DNA of 64,000 nucleotides, taken from the NCBI GenBank assembly GCA_025210735.1, contig JAOARD010000057.1, positions 1 to 64,000 on the forward strand, given 5' to 3'. A program made the position numbers and the translations under genes. Each line of letters starts with the position of its first letter. Position 1 is the first letter of the stretch. A model generated the notes under the pieces. The model searched no databases, was not told where the DNA came from, and was given only the letters and a program-made list of their open reading frames with translations. This DNA is from Bacteroidales bacterium (GTDB taxonomy: Bacteria > Bacteroidota > Bacteroidia > Bacteroidales > UBA6680). Below, one piece after another: positions 46,862 to 55,612 of this stretch.

Positions 46862-47046
46862 GATTAATTTGTTTTGCCAGTTCTTATTTTTTTGATGTTG
46901 TCAATACTGTTCCTTGTTATTATAATCCATGGATGATTACAAAAATACAATCCATGGATTATATTAACAAATGATTTATCTGTTTTTCTCAATAAAAATC
47001 ATAAAATAGAGAAAACAAGAGATGTAATGGCAACATACTTAGATTA

Positions 47047-47130
47047 ATGAAACTAAGCATGAGAATAGTTATTCATACAAACGGGGATGATTATAATGTA
47101 GAGTTCCATCAGACGACTAAAAGACAATAA
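47047..47130 (+). CDS. Leader-like small ORF, copy 4 (27 aa)
   Basis: Encodes MKLSMRIVIHTNGDDYNVEF plus seven residues, ending TTKRQ and TAA. The frame is intact with several silent changes relative to the other copies (GTT for GTC, CAT for CAC, GGG for GGA). The next ATG is 19 bases downstream and opens only a 13-codon frame, so no coupled gene is apparent. The remaining part of 46862-47316 has no gene and should contain the promoter of the methyltransferase operon. Confidence 0.4.
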   Translation: MKLSMRIVIHTNGDDYNVEFHQTTKRQ

Positions 47131-47316
47131 TAAATTACAATCTACAGGAATGAAGATTACAAATCAGGGAAATCCTTTGCCATTACCATAATCCTGAAGA
47201 ATAGCATACTATTACTTATTCAAAAGTATAGGATGGTTGAGTAGGGGACAACGTTTTAAACTACAACTATTATAGCTTTACATGAATAACAACAACAAAA
47301 CCAACATGCAAAATAT

Positions 47317-48156
47317 ATGGACAAAGAAACTTCTGATGTGAGCACTAATCAGTATATGGGAGGATATAGTGATAGTATTGTGGGAGCAATGTCTGAAAGA
47401 AAGTTTGCAGAGCAGGCAGCCTTCTTTTCAGACTATTTGAGAGAGGATATGGATGTTCTGGATTGTGGTTGTGGTCCGGGAACTATGACAGTAGAGATGG
47501 CTAATATCTTAAAAAAAGGACACGTTACAGGTATAGATATACATAGTGATCAGTTCTGTATTGGGAAGAAAAAAGCCGAAGAAATGTCTGTAAAAAACGT
47601 CTGTTTTAGAGAGGCAGATGTGGTTAACCTTCCGTTTTATGACAATAAATTTGATGCAGTATTTGCACATGGTTTACTCTACCATCTGTCCGATCCTCAT
47701 TCAGCTCTTAACGAAATAAGAAGGGTTCTGAAACCGGGTGGTATTATCGCTATTCGGGATTCCGATTTTGGAGGTGAGATATTTACTCCACAAAGTGACA
47801 CGCTTAAATCTGCATGGAGTTTACTGTTAAAGATACACGAGTACGGAGGCTCAAACCCTTACTTTGGGAGAATGCAAAAGGCGGAGTTACGTTTAGCGGG
47901 TTTCGATATACAGAAGGTTAGTGCATCGTATGATTCGTTCTGGAATAAATCTCAGATACGTCAGATTGGAACATTCTGGTCAAAATATCTGAGGCAACAG
48001 AGAATAAAAGATCTTATACTGTCAGAAAAGTGGGTTTGTCAGACAGAACTCAGAGAGATGAGTATGGCATTTCTGAACTGGGGCAAAAACCCGGACTCTT
48101 TTTATGCCAGTGCACGTTGCGAAACAGTTGCACAAAAACCGGATAAACTTAAATGA
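47317..48156 (+). CDS. SAM-dependent class I methyltransferase (UbiE/Methyltransf_11 type)
   Basis: 279 residues. Motif I VLDCGCGPGTMT (SAM binding), acidic residue at the end of beta-2 (VTGIDIHSDQ), ADVVNLPFYDNKFDAVFAHGLLYHL (motifs II/III) and RRVLKPGGIIAIRD (post-motif). Resembles UbiE/MenG-like and small-molecule methyltransferases; the substrate cannot be read from sequence. No signal peptide. Stop overlaps the next ATG (ATGA), beginning a three-gene operon with a kinase-like protein and a hydrolase. Confidence 0.85.
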   Translation: MDKETSDVSTNQYMGGYSDSIVGAMSERKFAEQAAFFSDYLREDMDVLDCGCGPGTMTVEMANILKKGHVTGIDIHSDQFCIGKKKAEEMSVKNVCFREADVVNLPFYDNKFDAVFAHGLLYHLSDPHSALNEIRRVLKPGGIIAIRDSDFGGEIFTPQSDTLKSAWSLLLKIHEYGGSNPYFGRMQKAELRLAGFDIQKVSASYDSFWNKSQIRQIGTFWSKYLRQQRIKDLILSEKWVCQTELREMSMAFLNWGKNPDSFYASARCETVAQKPDKLK

Positions 48157-49220
48157 TAGATATGCAAACTAATTTTGAACTTCGGCCTGTTGAACTCACC
48201 TCTTTACTTCGGCGGGCAAAAATATTGGAACACAATAGAGTGGATAGCCTTGAAATGATAAAGCAGGATTATCCGGGTCTGACCAGCCAGATTTTTCGTA
48301 TTATTCCAACGTACGAAAATCAGGATACTATTGCACCTACATCATTCATACTAAAGGTGTCTCATACAGACAAAAGAAGCAGGGTGTTGAGTAATCACCT
48401 GTTTGATAATGAATCAAGATTTTATGAACATTTGTCTCCAATAATCAGGATAAAAACACCTGATTATTACTCCGGCGTGAATAACTGCGCAACCAGAAAC
48501 TTATCTTTTTTGCTTTTAGAAGATCTATCCTCGGCAGAAGTATTGGAAGAGAACTGTTCTTGCACTGATCTGTCATCCACTGTTCAGGAGGTTGCAAAAT
48601 TGCATGCGCAATTTCTTCAGTATGGTTCGGGTAAAACCAACTCGTGGCTTCATAGAAACCTCTACAGTGTGCCTGGTGAAAGATCACTTCACAGGTTATT
48701 AGACAGAGAGATTATTACCGATGATTTTAGAACTGTTTTGTTGCAGGTAATTAAAAAGAGAGACCAGATTTTTGATAAATTAAAGCATCTTCCCCGTACA
48801 ATAATCCACGGAGATTTTAGATCTGATAATGTTGTTATACGCGAGGCAGGAGGAAAGCGGAGTGTATGTATTTTGGATTGGCAGATGGTAAGGTTCGGAC
48901 ACGGTTTAGCTGATATCAGCCATTTTATGAGCAGTACCTTTTCGTCAGAGACCAGACGACTTTATGAAACCGATTTCCTTACAGAGTATCATAAGGTTTT
49001 AAAAGCTTTTACGGGTTACTCCCCAAAAAAGAGTGACTATCTACGTCATTATAAACTATCTACACTACTTGAGATTATCAGGATCTTACATGGTGCACGG
49101 TATCTGATTGGTATAAATGCTTCGGGCAGTATACTGCAAAAGGGTATTTACAGATTGCAACTTGCAATGAAGAGGTCTCTGACGGCTATCAAAGATCACA
49201 ATTCATTGGCTTTAGTGTAA
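48153..49220 (+). CDS. Aminoglycoside-phosphotransferase/choline-kinase-like protein
   Basis: 355 residues of the APH kinase-like fold. Catalytic loop TIIHGDFRSDNVV (HxDxxxxN) and metal-binding LDWQMVRFGHGLADISHF (the DFG equivalent) are both present; N-terminal ATP-lobe strands with FILKVSHTDK provide the lysine. The C-lobe ending resembles the ecdysteroid-kinase-like/DUF1679 branch more than true aminoglycoside kinases. It likely phosphorylates a small-molecule hydroxyl. Translationally coupled to the methyltransferase, and followed after 45 bp by the hydrolase. Together these suggest tailoring or detoxification of one compound (inference). Confidence 0.78.
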   Translation: MIDMQTNFELRPVELTSLLRRAKILEHNRVDSLEMIKQDYPGLTSQIFRIIPTYENQDTIAPTSFILKVSHTDKRSRVLSNHLFDNESRFYEHLSPIIRIKTPDYYSGVNNCATRNLSFLLLEDLSSAEVLEENCSCTDLSSTVQEVAKLHAQFLQYGSGKTNSWLHRNLYSVPGERSLHRLLDREIITDDFRTVLLQVIKKRDQIFDKLKHLPRTIIHGDFRSDNVVIREAGGKRSVCILDWQMVRFGHGLADISHFMSSTFSSETRRLYETDFLTEYHKVLKAFTGYSPKKSDYLRHYKLSTLLEIIRILHGARYLIGINASGSILQKGIYRLQLAMKRSLTAIKDHNSLALV

Positions 49221-49265
49221 GGGTGATATTATAGAAATAGAGAAGATATTTAACTAAAACAGATT

Positions 49266-50087
49266 ATGGTAAAACCCGTTCCGGAAGGCAGATATCTTGA
49301 ACTTAGTAATGGTCAACGAATTCACTATCATGACCAAGGAAGTGGCTCTGTGCTGATATTTCTTCATGGTAGCGGTTTTGGTGCAAATGGGTGGAGTAGT
49401 TATAAATATAACCTGAAGGCTTTTGTTAAAGCGGGTTATCGTTGTATACTGATAGATACACCCGGATTTGGTTACTCAGATCCATCAGAATCGGGCTACA
49501 GTCTGAATACAATAGCGGAGTCCATATATGAGTTTGTTGTACTAAGTAAAATTAGCGAGGCTACTTTTATCGGAAACTCTCATGGAGGGGCGGTAGCAAT
49601 GCAATTTGCTTTAAACTACCCTGATAGAGTCAGATATATGATATTGTTAGCTCCGGCAGGGCTTGAGAATAGTGATGTCTATGCCCGAATGGAGGGTATC
49701 CGAAGAACAGTTCGTTTAGCTTTCAGAAAGCAAGATATATCAAAGAGTGATCTTAGATCGGTATTACAACTACAGCTTTCTGATCCGGAACTTTTGAATG
49801 AGGAAACCCTGAATGAGCGTTATGAAATGATAAAGGTACAATCAATAGGTAATATCCGTGAACTAAAAATTCAGAATCTGTCAGATAGGTTAACCGAACT
49901 CAAATGCCCTATACTGTTGTTCTGGGGCAGGAGTGATAAGTATTGCCCGCAAAGTGGACTAAACACTATGATAAAGGCTTGTGATAATATTCAGAATGTT
50001 TTACTCGAAGATTGTGGTCATTGGATTATGATTGAACAATCAGATCTGTTTAACCAGATATCTATAGACTTTATTGCTAATCATTGA
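49266..50087 (+). CDS. Alpha/beta hydrolase (meta-cleavage hydrolase-like)
   Basis: 273 residues with oxyanion-loop LHGSGFGANGW, nucleophile elbow FIGNSHGGAV (GNSHG, Ser), acid in FWGRSDKYCP (Asp) and His in EDCGHWIMIEQ: a complete triad. The LHGSGxGAxGW pattern resembles the C-C bond hydrolases of aromatic ring-cleavage (MhpC/BphD-like), but the family is broad and the substrate is uncertain. No signal peptide. Third gene of the putative operon starting at 47317. Confidence 0.82.
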   Translation: MVKPVPEGRYLELSNGQRIHYHDQGSGSVLIFLHGSGFGANGWSSYKYNLKAFVKAGYRCILIDTPGFGYSDPSESGYSLNTIAESIYEFVVLSKISEATFIGNSHGGAVAMQFALNYPDRVRYMILLAPAGLENSDVYARMEGIRRTVRLAFRKQDISKSDLRSVLQLQLSDPELLNEETLNERYEMIKVQSIGNIRELKIQNLSDRLTELKCPILLFWGRSDKYCPQSGLNTMIKACDNIQNVLLEDCGHWIMIEQSDLFNQISIDFIANH

Positions 50088-50242
50088 GAGTTAAAAGTCT
50101 TTTTATGAACAAAGAGTGGCGGATAGATAAAGTGTAATAAAAATACCTGAACAAATAGTATAACAAGAGATACCTGCACATAATTATAAAACATTGTACA
50201 GATAGTGCTATATTTAAAACGGAATAGTATTTGTTTAATAGT

Positions 50243-50611
50243 ATGGAATATAAAAGCATAAAGAATTTATTAGATGCAATTGATGCTGGTCAGAGACATT
50301 TTGTTGGTTGGGATTTTGAGGAAGATGATTGTCTTCAGGGGCTTGATTTAAAAGGAATTACTTTTGAACGCTGCTTCCTTTTTCTTGACTTTAGTAATGC
50401 AAATCTGTCCGGCTCAAAGTTTATTGACTGTAATATAAAGACTGCCGATTTTAGTGGTGCAGACTTGACCAATGCTTTGATCAGAAACTGCTCTGTAGAG
50501 TGTACACTGTTTAAAGGTGCAAATATTGAAGGAATGATATTTGAAAACAATGGTTATTATGGTTTTAATCTCGGGCAATCAGATCTTCTAAAACTGATAA
50601 GTGATGAGTAG
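50243..50611 (+). CDS. Pentapeptide-repeat protein
   Basis: 122 residues from the ATG at 50243. Tandem pentapeptide repeats of the A(D/N)LxX type: LDFSNANLSG, TADFSGADLTNALI and TLFKGANIEGMIF, forming a right-handed quadrilateral helix of about four coils. Short members of this family are diverse; some mimic DNA to protect gyrase, but there is no evidence for that here. It probably forms a pair with the next small membrane protein, 18 bp downstream. Confidence 0.82.
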   Translation: MEYKSIKNLLDAIDAGQRHFVGWDFEEDDCLQGLDLKGITFERCFLFLDFSNANLSGSKFIDCNIKTADFSGADLTNALIRNCSVECTLFKGANIEGMIFENNGYYGFNLGQSDLLKLISDE

Positions 50612-50629
50612 TATAAAAATTAATAGAGA

Positions 50630-50905
50630 ATGATATTATTACAGGCAGCAATAGGATTTGGTATAATCTTTTTTGTATTACTTATTATAATTTTGATAGT
50701 TGGGGCTCCTGTCTTAACAAGATTTATTATGAAATTAATTATGGGATTAATTGGAGAACTATCAGGAAAGAATGATACTATAGTAAGTAAAAGACCATAT
50801 TATAAATACCCTGTCTTATATTTTTCCTGTATGATAGTTTCAGTTTCTGTTTTGACTTATACCTTCTATAGATTAGTATTATTGACGGATTTCCATTTTA
50901 TTTAA
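50630..50905 (+). CDS. Small two-helix membrane protein
   Basis: 91 residues: hydrophobic helix FGIIFFVLLIIILIVGAPVL (about 10-29), a basic loop and a second helix (about 64-85, YFSCMIVSVSVLTYTFYRLV). No family recognised. Probably co-transcribed with the pentapeptide-repeat gene. Confidence 0.55.
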   Translation: MILLQAAIGFGIIFFVLLIIILIVGAPVLTRFIMKLIMGLIGELSGKNDTIVSKRPYYKYPVLYFSCMIVSVSVLTYTFYRLVLLTDFHFI

Positions 50906-51021
50906 TCGGAAAGTTATAATGATAAAAGAGGGTAATTACATTTTCAGTAGAACTGAAAGTTTTATACAACTTATAAAAACAAATCGAGATAGATTATTTT
51001 TCTAAAGATTTCGCTGTTTAA

Positions 51022-51251
51022 GCAATCGACCTTCCGGGTTTTGGCAGATCCAAAGCCGAAAGAACCGGTTGGACTATTGAAGAGTATGCCAGTGATGCAA
51101 CCGCATTTATTGACACTATTGAGCTGAAATTACAAAATCAGGCTGTTACGTGGAAACAATCTCTGCCTCAGGACACTATCTGATGATAGAAAAACCGGCA
51201 GAATTTAACCTGAAATTTGAAAAAGTACAGGCAGAAATGAAGCTGCAGTGA
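51022..51251 (+). pseudogene. Decayed alpha/beta hydrolase gene with internal deletion
   Basis: One frame reads AIDLPGFGRSKAERTGWTIE, the strand after the oxyanion loop of alpha/beta hydrolases. A second, shifted frame beginning near 51148 reads ASGHYLMIEKPAEFNLKFEK, the catalytic-His end of the same family, and stops at 51251. The nucleophile elbow between them is gone, and the N-terminus is missing. It is clearly non-functional. Together with 44576 it marks this region as a place where hydrolase genes duplicate and decay. Confidence 0.7.
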
Positions 51252-51253
51252 TA

Positions 51254-51427
51254 ATGAAACTGAAACTGAAGCGTGAAATGCTTATCAAGGCACAGAAGAT
51301 TCGGGCGGTGCCGAAAACAATCGGGACAGATGCCCGGGAATTCAAAAATAATCATTACATTCACAACTGTATGGACGGCTCAGACATAACTGTTTATCAC
51401 ACAGTTATCGAAAAAACCTCCATTTAA
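51254..51427 (+). CDS. Uncertain small ORF (57 aa)
   Basis: ATG to TAA frame starting MKLKLKREMLIKAQKIRAVP. GC content is higher than in the surroundings. No family recognised and no clear start signal. It directly follows the hydrolase remnant and may be debris of a further gene and not a real protein. The remainder of 50906-51457 contains nothing else I can support. Confidence 0.2.
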   Translation: MKLKLKREMLIKAQKIRAVPKTIGTDAREFKNNHYIHNCMDGSDITVYHTVIEKTSI

Positions 51428-51457
51428 TGAATTACTTATACAATAAATCTCAAAGAC

Positions 51458-51892
51458 ATGAAAAAACTAATTTTTCTGATAGCGGCACAACTGATTGTAA
51501 TAAATGCGTTTGCTGATGGCATTATTGTCAAAATTGGAGATAAGTACAATCCGGATATTGAACTCTGTTATATTGAAAAATACCTTTTTAACATAGGTAC
51601 GGTCGAAGATGAAAAGTACATAATCAATGAAATAATTTACGGATCTCTAAATGATACAATCACAGAAGAGGATACTCAGAAGATAAAAAGATATTTTGAG
51701 AAATCTTACGGCATAAAATTCGGCCCCTGCAACTCTACTGAAGGTATTCTATCATGCACTACTGTCAAAAACGGGGTATCGTACGTATATACGTACGCAG
51801 AATTAGCTATCAGCAAATACGGTGTAGTTTTTTATATTTATGGCCCGGGAGCAGAAATACCAGATGAATTTAAGAAAGAACTGGAGAGATAA
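51458..51892 (+). CDS. Small exported protein of unknown function
   Basis: 144 residues with a signal peptide (MKKLIFLIAAQLIVINAFAD). The mature part is a compact alpha/beta-looking domain with two Cys (CNSTEGILSC) that could form a disulfide. No family recognised. It is 6 bp upstream of the hydrolase gene and thus probably in one operon with it. Confidence 0.6.
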   Translation: MKKLIFLIAAQLIVINAFADGIIVKIGDKYNPDIELCYIEKYLFNIGTVEDEKYIINEIIYGSLNDTITEEDTQKIKRYFEKSYGIKFGPCNSTEGILSCTTVKNGVSYVYTYAELAISKYGVVFYIYGPGAEIPDEFKKELER

Positions 51893-51898
51893 AACACA

Positions 51899-52975
51899 AT
51901 GAGTAATATATTAACCTTCACATTTATAAGCTTTCTGCTAAATTTCAGCCTAATGTCTGGGCAGGGAAAAGTGAAAACAGATACTTTAAATTTCACATTT
52001 GAAGGCAGAAAACTGAGCGGCTTCATAGATAGGCCCATGGATGCTGAGCCTGCCGGGATTGTTATAATTGTTCCCGGTCATGGAAAAACCAATTTTACTA
52101 AGAAAAATTGGTATTACGATTCGTTGTATATGAGTTTTGGTAAGCTTGGATTAGCCTCTTTCCGTTATGATAAAATGGGTTGTGGAAATAGTGACGGACA
52201 ATATAATCATGAGCAATCAGTTAGCAACAGTGCAAAAGAGATAATTGCAGCCATTAATGAGTTAAAACGTCGTAAGGTACCTGGTTCTGAGAAAATCGGA
52301 TTGTGGGGTATTAGCCGTGCTGGTTACATTTGCCCGTTGGTTATTCAGGACTATCCCTCTATAACTTTTTGGATTTCGGTTAGTGGTACAGATGGTCTGA
52401 ATAGCTTCCCTTATAAGTTACAATCAGATCTAATATTTGCCGGGTTACCCGAATCTAAAGCAAAATTATTTGTAGCAGAGTACCTTCAGCAGAAAGCACT
52501 GATTGAGAATGGTGGTACTTACGAGGAGTATGTTGCTCTTAAAAAGAGACATGAGTTCCGTAAGAATGATTTTTTTATGTCATATATGAATATCGACAGA
52601 GAATTTCCAAAGGATCTGTATGATAACTATCAGAAAACCTTAAAGGTGAAATATAAACGCGATAAGGAATCAAACTTACGAATATTGGTACCTGATTTTG
52701 ATAAGGTTCTGAATGAAATCAGATGTCCGGTTTTAGCAATTGTGGGAGAGAAAGATTTTATTGTTGATTGGAGAAAAACACTACTGCTTTATAACAAAAC
52801 AATTGGGGCAAAAGATAAAAAGATACTTACAATTAAAAGATTCCCTGATGGTAACCATAGTCTTATAAAATGTAAGACCGGAGCCTCAAATGAGCGGTTA
52901 GATTCAATGGAGCTTTGTGAGGGGTATTTAAATGCAATGACATTGTGGCTAAAAGAAAATGCTTTGAACAAGTAA
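51899..52975 (+). CDS. Exported alpha/beta hydrolase (dipeptidyl-peptidase/esterase-like)
   Basis: 358 residues. Signal peptide (residues 1-22). GIVIIVPGHGKTNF (oxyanion region), LGLASFRYDKMGCGNSDGQ, nucleophile motif GLWGISRAGY (G-I-S-R-A-G, Ser), Asp in VGEKDFIVDW and His in FPDGNHSLIK: a complete alpha/beta-hydrolase triad of the S9/BAAT-like type. The substrate is unknown; an ester or peptide in the periplasm is likely. A partial second copy of this gene lies behind the group II intron remnant at 44.6 kb, so the gene has been duplicated within the window. Confidence 0.82.
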   Translation: MSNILTFTFISFLLNFSLMSGQGKVKTDTLNFTFEGRKLSGFIDRPMDAEPAGIVIIVPGHGKTNFTKKNWYYDSLYMSFGKLGLASFRYDKMGCGNSDGQYNHEQSVSNSAKEIIAAINELKRRKVPGSEKIGLWGISRAGYICPLVIQDYPSITFWISVSGTDGLNSFPYKLQSDLIFAGLPESKAKLFVAEYLQQKALIENGGTYEEYVALKKRHEFRKNDFFMSYMNIDREFPKDLYDNYQKTLKVKYKRDKESNLRILVPDFDKVLNEIRCPVLAIVGEKDFIVDWRKTLLLYNKTIGAKDKKILTIKRFPDGNHSLIKCKTGASNERLDSMELCEGYLNAMTLWLKENALNK

Positions 52976-53022
52976 ACAGTTATACTACTTTTGTAGGTAT
53001 TATTTTTTAACAGAACAGAAAA

Positions 53023-53850
53023 ATGTCGATAGTTATTTTATTTGTGTCTATTATAGCTCTGATTCTTGTTTTTATTATAGCTAAAATAGTAAAAACAGGA
53101 AAAGCGGGTGCATACATGAACACGAAAAAGAGTATGGAGTACGAAAAGTTAAATATTAACTGGAATGCAGATCCGAATTCGCCAATGCCTGAAATTTCAA
53201 AGATTGATTATGGTATAAACATAGAGTTTTATCTGAATTCAAAGGTGTATGAACATATTGAAGAGGAGGATAAAGGGTCAATTGAATTTTATAATGTTTA
53301 CAAATACCGATTAGGGGCAACAAATGACGAAGGTTATTTTAACGGACAGTTTAGGTGCAAAAATGATCAATTACCTTGGGGTGAGTTTTATGAGTTAAAA
53401 AACACTGATTGGCTGAAAAACTTTCCTGATGATGAGATACTTCTTAATAAAAAGTTGAATAAAAAGTATTTGAGGCATTTTGTCTTTTTCTTTAAAGGTG
53501 AAACATTTGAGTGTATAGCCAGCGATTTTAGCTTTTCATATTTAAATTCTGTTTCTGTTAAATTAATTGAAAAATATCCTGAACAGAGTTTTGAACATTA
53601 TCTGGCAATGTTTGCAACCAATTTTAATACACCTACCATCGATAATTTTAATACCTATCTCAGTTTATACCTGCAAATGGAAGATGAGGATGTACTTGCT
53701 GATGTTAAGGAAGATATAAAACTGATAAAACGTAATAATGATCTGCACCTATTCCTGAAATTTATAAATGAGAGAAAGGTTGAAGGTTTTGGTATTCAAC
53801 AGTTAAATGATATGATTAAAACAGTTGAAGAGTATGAGATTAAGAAGTAA
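53023..53850 (+). CDS. Membrane-anchored protein of unknown function
   Basis: 275 residues: one N-terminal transmembrane helix (IVILFVSIIALILVFIIAKIV), then a soluble acidic domain with no recognised motif (FKGETFECIASDFSFSYLNS), ending in a helical segment. The long soluble part follows a positively charged stretch, so it is probably cytoplasmic. It stands 47 bp after the hydrolase gene, possibly in the same operon. Confidence 0.55.
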   Translation: MSIVILFVSIIALILVFIIAKIVKTGKAGAYMNTKKSMEYEKLNINWNADPNSPMPEISKIDYGINIEFYLNSKVYEHIEEEDKGSIEFYNVYKYRLGATNDEGYFNGQFRCKNDQLPWGEFYELKNTDWLKNFPDDEILLNKKLNKKYLRHFVFFFKGETFECIASDFSFSYLNSVSVKLIEKYPEQSFEHYLAMFATNFNTPTIDNFNTYLSLYLQMEDEDVLADVKEDIKLIKRNNDLHLFLKFINERKVEGFGIQQLNDMIKTVEEYEIKK

Positions 53851-53910
53851 TATGTATTACTAACTCATTTTTTAAACAGCTGATGTAGTAGTTTGTAGCC
53901 TGTTTGTTGT

Positions 53911-54834
53911 TTATATTATTGGTTCTGAGAAACTTTGTTCTTTTATTAAATCTCCTTTGGTGTTGTATTCATATAGTGTAATGTATTTCTTTATACTATA
54001 ATCCGTGTTGTAATCAATCTGTTTAATGATACGGTTATTATTAAAATGCTCTTCTATATATACAGATCCACTGTTTAATACAGATATTGTTTTTACAAGG
54101 CTCTCTTTTGTGAACTCATTTACAACATAACCGATAGTGTCGTTAGAGTTGTTTAAAATAAATTGATCCGGATATTGCTTAGATCTCATATAATTATAAA
54201 TTACTGTATTCTCCGGCAATTTAAGTCCATCTATACAGTTGTATTTTATCTCTTTGTGCAGAACACTATTTTTATACTTAAACTCTGTTAAAGCACTTAG
54301 TTCACCGTTAATGTCATATTGTTTTTTTGCTAAACAGAGTTCGTCTTTATAATCAAATTCATTTCTCATAAATACTGTATCGTACTCAATCTTTCTTCCA
54401 TTATTATTGTAGTTTGTAGTCAGATATTTATGCATAGTAACTTTCCTGCCATCAGGAAAGTAACCATATTCTGTCAGGTACATTGTATCTCTGTTATTAT
54501 AAATATCCAGCTCCCGTATTAAAGAGTCAGTGTTGTTGTAGCTATATACTTTATTCATGGATATTGTTTCGGAAAGCCACTCTTTATTAACCAATAATCC
54601 TCTTTTGTTATATTTGAATTCTGTTATGGTTGTTGTTGAATCTATAACTTTGTTTGCCAGTAATACATACGTCTTCTCTGTTTTAAGGAATAACTTTCCT
54701 GCTCTGTATTTATAATTGTATTTAGTCTCTGTTGTTGATTCTACACTTTTGTTAGATTCTAATATTTTAACAAGCATATCTCTGCAACTACAAAGAGTAA
54801 TAACTGTAATAAGAAGAATAAATATTCGGTTCAT
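53911..54834 (-). CDS. Lipoprotein with YD-like repeats, preceded by a leader ORF
   Basis: 307 residues from the ATG at 54834 (MNRIFILLITVITLCSC), a lipoprotein signal with lipobox TLCSC. A start seven codons upstream would run into the leader ORF and is disfavoured. The body has repeated Tyr/Asn/Asp-rich beta units (YNYKYRAGKL, FKYNKRGLLVNKEW, YEYNTKGDLIKEQ) like the YD repeats of Rhs-type and many Bacteroidota surface lipoproteins. The function is probably structural. Its start codon is 4 nt after the stop of small ORF copy 5, and the sequence CATCTG...CAGATG around it can pair. Confidence 0.65.
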   Translation of the reverse strand: MNRIFILLITVITLCSCRDMLVKILESNKSVESTTETKYNYKYRAGKLFLKTEKTYVLLANKVIDSTTTITEFKYNKRGLLVNKEWLSETISMNKVYSYNNTDSLIRELDIYNNRDTMYLTEYGYFPDGRKVTMHKYLTTNYNNNGRKIEYDTVFMRNEFDYKDELCLAKKQYDINGELSALTEFKYKNSVLHKEIKYNCIDGLKLPENTVIYNYMRSKQYPDQFILNNSNDTIGYVVNEFTKESLVKTISVLNSGSVYIEEHFNNNRIIKQIDYNTDYSIKKYITLYEYNTKGDLIKEQSFSEPII

Positions 54835-54838
54835 CTGT

Positions 54839-54925
54839 TTATATTTGTTTTTCATTTGTCAGATGGAACTCCGCATAATAATCGTCCTCGTGTGTGTGAA
54901 TGACCATTCTCATGCTTCGTTTCAT
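54839..54925 (-). CDS. Leader-like small ORF, copy 5 (28 aa)
   Basis: Minus-strand frame from 54925 encoding MKRSMRMVIHTHEDDYYAEF plus eight residues, ending in TAA at 54839-54841. The start of the lipoprotein gene follows after 4 nt. It is the copy closest to the family consensus. The same relation to the downstream gene is seen in copies 1 and 2, on the opposite strand and before an unrelated gene, which argues that the element travels with its coupling function. Confidence 0.5.
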   Translation of the reverse strand: MKRSMRMVIHTHEDDYYAEFHLTNEKQI

Positions 54926-54949
54926 ATATTTCAATAAGTGTTGGGTAAT

Positions 54950-55546
54950 CTACTTAATAATTTTTAGTTGGTTTATATTGTCCAGTATTGCCATAAACAT
55001 CTTTATAAGTTCAATAGTAGAGCCCTTGTCTCCGGCTTTTCTCTGAATTGTGCATATTAGTTCTGACTCATTACTGTTTTTATTGGTTTGGTATGATAAT
55101 GAGTAGATATTATGTTTTAACATGGTTCTCTGTATATTGTCAGATAGTATTGCTTTTGTTAAATCAGATCTGTTACTTTTTATCAGGTAACGTTTGTCAA
55201 ACTCTTTATAACCAACCTCAATCTCTGGTTTAGAGAATTTTTTAAGTATTCTTTCAATAAAATCTTCCCATGATATTGTCAGATCAAAGTGTTGTAAAGC
55301 CAATAAACTGGCTGTAAACTTTAGAGGTCTTGTGTCAGACGATGATATTTTTATCTCCCATCTTTTGTATGGTATAGTTACATCATGCCATTCAAGTTCG
55401 CATCCTGAGTTATGTTTTATTTTAAAAGTACCATTGAACTCATTGGTAATATCTCTCCATAACTCTCTTTTTGGGTAAACATCGGTATATCCTAATGATG
55501 GACCTTTGATTATTGTTTTTAAAATATTGTTTTTCTCTTTGTTCAT
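54950..55546 (-). CDS. Hypothetical cytoplasmic protein
   Basis: 198 residues from the ATG at 55546 (MNKEKNNILKT); an ATG ten codons upstream is possible. No signal peptide or membrane helix. Regions such as FKIKHNSGCELEWHDVTIPY and ISWEDFIERILKKF suggest an alpha/beta domain, but no family is recognised. The gene is followed at its 3' side by the leader element of the next gene and lies in a run of leftward genes (53.9-58.4 kb). Confidence 0.5.
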   Translation of the reverse strand: MNKEKNNILKTIIKGPSLGYTDVYPKRELWRDITNEFNGTFKIKHNSGCELEWHDVTIPYKRWEIKISSSDTRPLKFTASLLALQHFDLTISWEDFIERILKKFSKPEIEVGYKEFDKRYLIKSNRSDLTKAILSDNIQRTMLKHNIYSLSYQTNKNSNESELICTIQRKAGDKGSTIELIKMFMAILDNINQLKIIK

Positions 55547-55612
55547 GTTTTTAGGGATAAGGTTATATGAGTACAAAAATATAATTTATGTTTAGATAAC
55601 ACTGTATAGCCA

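Noticed and set aside
51176-51364. 62-codon minus-strand ORF opposite the hydrolase remnant
   Set aside because: It is the antisense shadow of a decayed gene, Phe/His/Cys-rich without a recognisable motif.
54834-54855. Upstream start for the YD-repeat lipoprotein
   Set aside because: It would put MKNKYKQ before the signal peptide and overlap the leader ORF; the ATG at 54834 begins the signal sequence directly.
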